A stretch of DNA of 7,570 bases, taken from Pyrinomonadaceae bacterium. Lineage in GTDB: Bacteria > Acidobacteriota > Blastocatellia > Pyrinomonadales > Pyrinomonadaceae. The stretch is from assembly GCA_013695245.1 (NCBI GenBank), contig JACDAW010000163.1:1-7570 (forward strand). The letters are read 5' to 3'. Position 1 is the stretch's first letter. The number at the start of each line of letters is the position of its first letter. Made by a program: the position numbers and the translations under genes. Below the pieces are notes generated by a model that ran no database searches, was not told the DNA's origin, and was given only the letters and a program-made list of their open reading frames with translations. This document shows positions 1-4,716 of the stretch, piece after piece.

Positions 1-1332
1 GCTCTATTCCGGCAATCCTTCGGCGATCCGCATACGCAGTTCGGCGTCAACAGCTTCGGCGCGTTCCTGCAAGATCGCCAGCAAGTCACACCGCAATTAA
101 CGCTCAATCTTGGCGTGCGCTACGACGTGGAGCGGCTACCAGCACCCTTTCATACTGACGCCAATAACTTCAGCCCGCGTCTTGGTCTGGCGTGGAGTCC
201 GGCGCGTGAGTGGGTCGTGCGCGCGGGGCTAGGGCTTTACTACGACCGGCTGCCGCTCGCCTTTCTCAATCGTGCGATTCAGAAAAACGGCGTGCGCGCC
301 TTCGAGCAAGGAGCGACGGATGCAGACGCGGTGAGCGCCTTTGCCGCGACGGGTGGCGGGCGCGCGCTCGCCCCTCTTGCTGGCATCGCCCCGTCAATCT
401 TCCGCGCCGATCCACGCTTCACGACGCCATACAGCACACAGGCAAATGTTGGCGTCGAGCGACTGTTATCCACTGATGTGACGGTGCGCGCCGATTATCT
501 TTTCACGCGCGGCGTCCACTTGCCGCGCACGCGCAATGTAAACTTACTTCCGCCCGTCGTGCTGACAACGACCAATGCTGCCGCGCTCGGTTTTCCATCT
601 CCGACAGCACAGCAACTCGGTCGCCCTGTCTTTACGCCGCAAAGGATTGATTCGCGCTTTGACGCGATCTATCAACTCGAAGATTCGGCGAGTTCGACTT
701 ATAACGGTTTGACGCTTGCGCTCAATAAGCGGTTAAGCAATGAGTTCGAGTTGGCAGCTTCTTACACGCTCTCGAAGACAACGGACGACGCCTCTGACTT
801 CGATGAGCAACCCGCTAACCCTTACGATCTGCGGGCAGAGCGTGCGCTTTCACGTCAGGACGTGAGGAATCGTTTTGTCTTGAGCGCGCTTTTTGATCTG
901 CCATTTGGTGATGAAGATGAAAAGAAAACTTCTCCGGCGAAGAGTGATTTATTAGAGACGCTCTTGAGCCACATTGAAATCGCGCCAATCGTGACGTTAA
1001 GCAGTGGGCGACCCATCAATCCACTAACCGGCGCAGATGAGGAACACAGCCGCGCCTACCCACTCGCCTCGCGCCCGCTAGGACTTATGCGAAACTCACT
1101 CCGCACGCCGCGCTTGATAAACTTCGATCTGCGCGCACTCAAGTATGTACCTTTTGACGAGCGACGACGGTTAGATTTCGTGGTCGAGGCATTCAATCTC
1201 TTCAATCGTCCGAATGTGCTAGAGCTTAACGCTTTTTATGGTTCGGGTGCGATGCCGCTTCCGAGCTTCGGCGCGCCGACAGCCTTTGCCGCGCCGCGTC
1301 AAGTTCGCTTTTCGATTGACTTTGAGTTTTGA
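1..1332 (+). CDS. TonB-dependent receptor, Oar-like, C-terminal beta-barrel part (5' end cut by window)
   Basis: The frame is open from the first base, so the start, signal peptide, N-terminal carboxypeptidase-like domain and plug lie outside the window; 443 residues are visible. The segment reads as alternating outer-membrane barrel strands. An early stretch, FGAFLQDRQQVTPQLTLNLG, is typical of these receptors, followed by SPRLGLAWSP and a central YNGLTLALNKRLS / ASYTLSKTTDDASDF / RQDVRNRFVLSALFDLPFG block. Near the end come INFDLRALKYVPF and FVVEAFNLFNRPNVLELN, which recur in the large acidobacterial Oar-like receptors. The protein ends in VRFSIDFEF, and a terminal phenylalanine is the usual signal for barrel insertion by the BAM complex. 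The role is inferred to be TonB-powered uptake or surface binding of an unknown ligand. The gene converges with the ABC-2 permease gene, so it is not in that operon. Family assignment is firm; substrate is not visible. Confidence 0.9.
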   Translation, partial: ALFRQSFGDPHTQFGVNSFGAFLQDRQQVTPQLTLNLGVRYDVERLPAPFHTDANNFSPRLGLAWSPAREWVVRAGLGLYYDRLPLAFLNRAIQKNGVRAFEQGATDADAVSAFAATGGGRALAPLAGIAPSIFRADPRFTTPYSTQANVGVERLLSTDVTVRADYLFTRGVHLPRTRNVNLLPPVVLTTTNAAALGFPSPTAQQLGRPVFTPQRIDSRFDAIYQLEDSASSTYNGLTLALNKRLSNEFELAASYTLSKTTDDASDFDEQPANPYDLRAERALSRQDVRNRFVLSALFDLPFGDEDEKKTSPAKSDLLETLLSHIEIAPIVTLSSGRPINPLTGADEEHSRAYPLASRPLGLMRNSLRTPRLINFDLRALKYVPFDERRRLDFVVEAFNLFNRPNVLELNAFYGSGAMPLPSFGAPTAFAAPRQVRFSIDFEF

Positions 1333-1365
1333 GCTTCGGGGGTTGTGTCTAATAAAACGGCTGAT

Positions 1366-1390
1366 CGCTTATTCAACAAACAGGTAAGCG
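1366..1390. terminator. weak stem-loop in the convergent intergenic gap
   Basis: The 114-base gap between two converging genes (1333-1446) contains CGCTTA (1366-1371) and its exact complement TAAGCG (1385-1390), separated by 13 bases. No uninterrupted T-run follows on either strand. The + strand downstream is only pyrimidine-rich, with TTCTGT repeated at 1407, 1416 and 1430. It could be a weak bidirectional terminator, suggested mainly by position. Confidence 0.2.
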
Positions 1391-1446
1391 CGACTGATAA
1401 GGTACATTCTGTTTATTCTGTCTCCTTACTTCTGTCTCTCTATTTT

Positions 1447-2277
1447 TCAGTATTGAATAAGACTTCCTTCGCGTTTGGCGCGGGTGACGGCGCGTTTGAA
1501 AACCCAGAGTGAGAAGGGAAGCAGCACGCCGAGAAATAGCAGTAACATGAGAAGCGGTTCGCGTACTTGCGCAAAGCTTTGCCCTTCGATCAAGACGCGG
1601 CGAATGCCTTCCAGTCCGTAGGTCGTTGGCAGAAAACGCGGAATTTGTCCCAGACTGCGCCCGGCATATTCCGTCAGCAGTTGGGTCGGGAAAAAGACGC
1701 CGGAGAAGAGCGCCGAACCGACGCCTAAGATCACGCCGAACGGATCGCCGCGCTTAAAGACCATCGCAAAGCTGGCGGAAAGAATGCCGAGACAGGCGAG
1801 CACAAGCGTGGTTAAGACGAGAAAAACAAGCGCGAGCAAAAAGTTTCCTTGATAGTGAACATCGAAGAAGAGCCAGCCAAAGAAGAGATAGAGAAACGAG
1901 TTGAATGTGGTCTGCACAAAATCCCACGCGGAACTGGCGACGACGAGCGTCGGCACACCTATCGGAGTCATCAGCACGCTCTCCAGCGTCCCTTGCGATT
2001 GTTCGGAGCGAATGGCGTTAGCGAGGCTTGAGAATCCGGTCATGAAATAGTTGAGCACGGCGAGACCTGTGATCCACGCGGCGAGCGGATTGCGCCATTG
2101 CGTAAAATTAGTTGCCGCGTTGCCAGCGAAGATGCGCGAGATGAAGAAGAGCGTTGTGACGACGAAGAGCACCGACAACATGCGCAGAAAGAATTCCATG
2201 CGATAACTCACCGCTAACTGGAAATCGCGCACCACAAAAGCCCGCACGCGGCGAAGCAGCATGGCGAATTTTCTCAA
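1447..2277 (-). CDS. ABC-2 type transporter permease subunit (DrrB/NodJ-like)
   Basis: This is a 276-residue integral membrane protein, the normal size for the family. About six hydrophobic helices lie near residues 31-50, 67-87, 122-140, 146-172, 181-197 and 241-261. Between helices 2 and 3 is EQSQGTLESVLMTPIG, the cytoplasmic coupling segment of ABC-2 permeases. Late in the protein, FSGVFFPTQLL and LPTTYGLEGIRRVLIEG match the usual pattern around the last extracellular loop. It presumably dimerises and pairs with the ATPase encoded immediately upstream to export a drug, lipid or polysaccharide-like substrate. The start chosen is TTG at 2277, overlapping the ATPase stop in a shared TTGA and preceded by GGGGGAG (2280-2286), which is rather close at 2 bases. 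An in-frame ATG at 2262 would shorten it by five residues, but the purine-rich site would then be 17 bases away. Substrate is unknown. Confidence 0.88.
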   Translation of the reverse strand: MRKFAMLLRRVRAFVVRDFQLAVSYRMEFFLRMLSVLFVVTTLFFISRIFAGNAATNFTQWRNPLAAWITGLAVLNYFMTGFSSLANAIRSEQSQGTLESVLMTPIGVPTLVVASSAWDFVQTTFNSFLYLFFGWLFFDVHYQGNFLLALVFLVLTTLVLACLGILSASFAMVFKRGDPFGVILGVGSALFSGVFFPTQLLTEYAGRSLGQIPRFLPTTYGLEGIRRVLIEGQSFAQVREPLLMLLLFLGVLLPFSLWVFKRAVTRAKREGSLIQY

Positions 2278-3320
2278 CTCTCCCCCTTCGCGTCCGCCGT
2301 CGTGCGTTCGTAAGATTCCAGCACGTCGAGCAGTGTGGCGCGCTCCGTATCGCAGGCGAGAATGCGTCCGCCCGCTTCGTGCAAACGGCTGATCGCCCAG
2401 CCCAGCCGATCATCTTCCGCTTCACGCGCGAATAGCACGGAAACATTTTTGCCGTTGTCGCCGTTCGGAATTTCTTTGATCTCTAGATCGGTAAAACTCT
2501 TGCCGAGCACGCGCCGAATGTCTTCATGCGGAAGATGCTGAAGCGTCAGGCGCACGCGCTCAACGGATTTGTGAAGCCCGCGCAAATTCTCCGGCGTGTT
2601 AATCGCGCGAATTGATCCCCCACTGATAACTCCGACGCGATCACACAAGGCTTCGATCTCGTCGAGATTATGTGAAGTGAGAAGAACGGTCGCGGGCGGC
2701 TGCTCTTTCGCCAGCGAACTGATCAAGCGTCGCATCCCGGCGGAGGCTATCGGATCGAGCGAGCGCGTCGGCTCGTCGAGCAAGAGCACGGGCGGGCGGG
2801 CGAGCAATGCGCGTGCAACTGCCAGACGCTGTTTATTGCCAGTTGAGAGTTCACCGAAACGACGCCGCGCCGCCGATTCGAGATCAAAACGCGCGAACAG
2901 TTCAGCAGTGCGACTTCGCGCTGCACGGTCGCTCAATCCATAGAGACGCGCGAAGAAAATCATATTCTGTTCGGAGGTGAGCCGCCAGTAGAAGCTTCTC
3001 TCTTCGGCCGTCGCAAGCCCAACCTGCGCGCGCACCGCTTCTTCATCTCGCACGCTATCGCGCCCGTGCACGGTGACGCGGCCGGAGGTGGGTTGCACGA
3101 GCGTGGCGATGATTTTGGTGAGCGTCGTTTTGCCCGCGCCGTTGCGCCCGATGAGTCCGAAGATTTCACCTTCGCGGATAGAGAAAGAAACATCGCGCAA
3201 TGCTTCGACGGGCGCGGTCGTCGGGCGCCGAAAAATCTGTTTCAGTCGCGCAAGCGGAATTGGATAAGTTTTCGAGACGTTACTGATCGAAACTGCAATC
3301 GTCGCATCTGTGCCAATCAT
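2274..3320 (-). CDS. ABC transporter ATP-binding protein (DrrA/NodI/NatA-like)
   Basis: This is a 348-residue nucleotide-binding subunit. Walker A is GRNGAGKTT (59-67), the signature is LSTGNKQRLAVARALL (158-173), Walker B is VLLLDEP (178-184), the D-loop is SLDP, and the switch histidine lies in LLTSHNLDEIEALCD (H217). The Q-loop region reads GLATAEERSFYWRLTSEQN; glutamate stands where many families have glutamine, a variant I recall from other ABC-2-linked ATPases. About 95 residues follow the core (from about 253), a regulatory-type tail common in ABC-2 systems. It should hydrolyse ATP at the inner membrane to drive the ABC-2 permease encoded next, with which it overlaps by 4 bases. The ATG at 3320 lies 10 bases after the oppC-like stop. 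The frame is open back to 3479, but that extension lies inside the upstream gene, is low-complexity and Arg/Ser/Pro-rich, and lacks family character. Confidence 0.9.
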   Translation of the reverse strand: MIGTDATIAVSISNVSKTYPIPLARLKQIFRRPTTAPVEALRDVSFSIREGEIFGLIGRNGAGKTTLTKIIATLVQPTSGRVTVHGRDSVRDEEAVRAQVGLATAEERSFYWRLTSEQNMIFFARLYGLSDRAARSRTAELFARFDLESAARRRFGELSTGNKQRLAVARALLARPPVLLLDEPTRSLDPIASAGMRRLISSLAKEQPPATVLLTSHNLDEIEALCDRVGVISGGSIRAINTPENLRGLHKSVERVRLTLQHLPHEDIRRVLGKSFTDLEIKEIPNGDNGKNVSVLFAREAEDDRLGWAISRLHEAGGRILACDTERATLLDVLESYERTTADAKGES

Positions 3321-3330
3321 ATCGTGCCGT

Positions 3331-4188
3331 TCAGCGATTGCGTTGGCGCGGATCGAGGCGTTCGCGCAAGCCATCCCCGATGAAGTTGAAGGCAAGCACG
3401 GTGAGGGCAATCGCAATGCCGGGAAAGATGAGTGTGTGCGGAGCAGATGAAAGCGTCGCCAGATCGCGCGCCTCTTCAAGCATTACGCCCCACGACGGCG
3501 CGGGCGGCGGCACGCCAAGTCCGAGAAACGATAGCGCCGCTTCGCTCAAGACCGCGCCCGCCATCCCTAAACTCGCCTGCACGATTAAAGGCTGGATCGC
3601 GTTTGGCAGCACATGCCGGAAGAGAATGCGCGCGTCGCTTGCGCCGAGCGCACGCGCCGCCTGCACGAAATCATATTCGCGCACCTTCAACCCCTGCCCG
3701 CGAATCACGCGCGCGTAGCCGACCCATCCGATGATGCAGAGCGCGAGAATCAATTTGTTTAATCCTGCACCCAAGAAAGCCACCATCGCAATCGCCAGCA
3801 GCAAACCGGGAAAGGCGAGAAAGACGTTAAAGACGTAGCCCGAAACGATTGAATCAATCCACCCGCCGTAATATCCGGCGAGCGCGCCGACGATTGTTCC
3901 GATGAAAGCGGAGACGGCAACCACGATCAGCCCGACGCGCAAGCTTATGCGCGCTCCGTAAACGACACGCGAAAAAACATCGCGCCCCGTCGCATCCGTG
4001 CCGAAGTAGTGTTCGGACGAAGGCGGAAGATAGCGCGCCGCGAGGTTGGTCGCTCCAATGTCGTGCGTGGCAATGAGCGGCGCGAACAGAGCGACGAGGA
4101 CAAGTATTCCGACGACGATAAGCCCGAAGACGGCGAGACGATTCATGTCGTGAATAATAATGCGCAACGAGGGGGAAACGGAAGTCAC
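3331..4188 (-). CDS. OppC/DppC-like peptide ABC transporter permease (orphan)
   Basis: This 285-residue inner-membrane permease belongs to the binding-protein-dependent importer class. Residues about 8-55 form the OppC-type N-terminal segment (NRLAVFGLIVVGILVLVALF, then APLIATHD). YFGTDATGRDVFSRVVYGAR (61-80) is the conserved OppC/DppC motif. The membrane domain follows, with helices near 83-106, 122-141, 145-163, 203-224 and 252-272. The EAA loop that contacts the ATPase is AARALGASDARILFRHVLPN (177-196), with the expected glycine and LP. Near the C-terminus come SFLGLGVPPPAPSWG and FNFIGDGLRERLDPR. OppC proteins normally pair with OppB, OppD/F and a solute-binding protein; none is in the window. 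The start is GTG at 4188, with no convincing ribosome site. ATG at 4146 (residue 15) is possible but would trim the cytoplasmic N-terminus. It lies first in a leftward cluster with an unrelated ABC-2 exporter. Confidence 0.9.
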   Translation of the reverse strand: MTSVSPSLRIIIHDMNRLAVFGLIVVGILVLVALFAPLIATHDIGATNLAARYLPPSSEHYFGTDATGRDVFSRVVYGARISLRVGLIVVAVSAFIGTIVGALAGYYGGWIDSIVSGYVFNVFLAFPGLLLAIAMVAFLGAGLNKLILALCIIGWVGYARVIRGQGLKVREYDFVQAARALGASDARILFRHVLPNAIQPLIVQASLGMAGAVLSEAALSFLGLGVPPPAPSWGVMLEEARDLATLSSAPHTLIFPGIAIALTVLAFNFIGDGLRERLDPRQRNR

Positions 4189-4252
4189 GGCGGCAGAGAC
4201 GCAACAAGGATTGCGGCAGTGATGTGTAAATAAAAGAGCTCAGGCTACAAGT

Positions 4253-4264
4253 GTTGGCCCCAAC
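4253..4264. promoter_or_regulatory. small palindrome in the divergent intergenic region
   Basis: GTTGG (4253-4257) and CCAAC (4260-4264) form a perfect inverted repeat around CC. One wobble and one further pair extend it outward to 4251-4266. It lies between the oppC-like start and the padR -35 box, with a 2-base loop in RNA terms, so it is more likely a DNA site than a hairpin. It does not resemble the half-sites around the padR promoter. No convincing promoter for the leftward operon could be read nearby. Function is unknown. Confidence 0.25.
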
Positions 4265-4279
4265 GCTTAGAGGTTTCCC

Positions 4280-4308
4280 TTGACATTCTACCTGAGCGCG
4301 TTGATACT
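4280..4308 (+). promoter_or_regulatory. sigma-70-type promoter of the padR-ADOP operon
   Basis: A perfect -35 box TTGACA (4280-4285) is followed by a 17-base spacer and a -10 box GATACT (4303-4308, four of six matches to TATAAT). Transcription would start near 4315, about 37 bases before the padR ATG. The spacing is ideal and no competing promoter is visible upstream of padR. The match is to the general housekeeping consensus and has not been tested in this organism. Confidence 0.65.
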
Positions 4309-4327
4309 TCTGGTAGAATCTCTACCA
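4286..4327. promoter_or_regulatory. candidate PadR operator: palindrome plus extra half-site over the promoter
   Basis: TGGTAGA (4311-4317) and TCTACCA (4321-4327) form a perfect 7-3-7 inverted repeat centred on ATC, lying over the predicted transcription start. A third copy of the half-site, TTCTACC (4286-4292), sits directly after the -35 box and is an exact inverted match to GGTAGAA (4312-4318). A dimeric winged-helix regulator bound here would cover the -10 to +1 region and could bridge to the spacer. PadR proteins usually bind such palindromes and repress their own operon. That PadR binds this one is inferred. Confidence 0.6.
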
Positions 4328-4351
4328 AAGTTTTCACGCTAGCGAGGGCTG

Positions 4352-4711
4352 ATGTCGAAAGAAAGTAGTCACCAAACACAGATCGAACTTTTGCAAGGCA
4401 CACTCGACCTGCTCATTTTGCGAACGCTGCTTTTCGGCCCCACGCACGGCCACAGCATCGCGCACACCATTCGGCAAACGTCCGGTGAGGTGCTGCGTGT
4501 GGATCACGGCTCGCTCTATCCGGCGCTCCAGCGTCTCGAACGGCGCGGCTGGATCACGGCTAAATGGGGCGTTTCAAAAAACAATCGCCGCGCGAAGTAT
4601 TACCGCCTCACTGCATCCGGGCGAAAGCAACTGACGACTGAAACCACGAAGTGGGAGCGATTGGCAGCGGCCATCGGGCGTGTGCTGCAACCAGCCGAAG
4701 AGGAAGGGTAG
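4352..4711 (+). CDS. PadR-family transcriptional regulator, acidobacterial type
   Basis: This 119-residue DNA-binding protein has the PadR winged helix over most of its length. ELLQGTLDLLILRTLLFGPT (12-31) opens the domain, HGHSIAHTIRQTSGEVLRVD follows, and GSLYPALQRLERRGWI is the recognition-helix signature. AKWGVSKNNRRAKYYRLTASG forms the wing. The last 25 or so residues (TETTKWERLAAAIGRVLQP) form a short C-terminal dimerisation helix, as in small PadR proteins. The sequence closely fits the acidobacterial PadR subfamily that habitually precedes ADOP permeases. The ATG at 4352 has GAGGG (4344-4348) three bases upstream. The gene is followed after 5 bases by the permease, so the two are co-transcribed. 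It probably represses the operon through the palindrome at its own start site, released by an unknown ligand or membrane stress signal. Role is inferred from family and context. Confidence 0.93.
   Translation: MSKESSHQTQIELLQGTLDLLILRTLLFGPTHGHSIAHTIRQTSGEVLRVDHGSLYPALQRLERRGWITAKWGVSKNNRRAKYYRLTASGRKQLTTETTKWERLAAAIGRVLQPAEEEG
4701..4708 (+). promoter_or_regulatory. ribosome binding site that fixes the ADOP start
   Basis: AGGAAGGG lies inside the last codons of padR, 8 bases before the ATG at 4717. It is the strongest Shine-Dalgarno-like match in the window. It supports 4717 over a non-ATG start at 4651, whose extra 22 residues are only padR read in another frame. Confidence 0.75.
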
Positions 4712-4716
4712 CAGCG

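Noticed and set aside
1407..1435. Three TTCTGT repeats in the convergent gap
   Set aside because: The spacing is irregular and the tract is simply pyrimidine-rich; there is no repeat unit long enough to suggest a CRISPR array or an operator series.
2335..3383. Several 60-115 codon open frames on the + strand opposite the ABC ATPase
   Set aside because: They are Arg/Ser-rich shadow frames of a well-supported gene, with no ribosome sites or recognisable domains.
3321..3479. Upstream extension of the ATPase reading frame by 53 residues
   Set aside because: It lies within the oppC-like coding sequence on the same strand, is compositionally odd (Arg, Ser, Pro) and carries no ABC motif. The ATG at 3320, just after the oppC-like stop, gives a normal ATPase N-terminus.
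4651..4716. Earlier in-frame start for the ADOP gene
   Set aside because: The extra 22 residues are padR sequence in another frame. The ATG at 4717 has a strong ribosome site and starts with the family-typical MRWWDEL.
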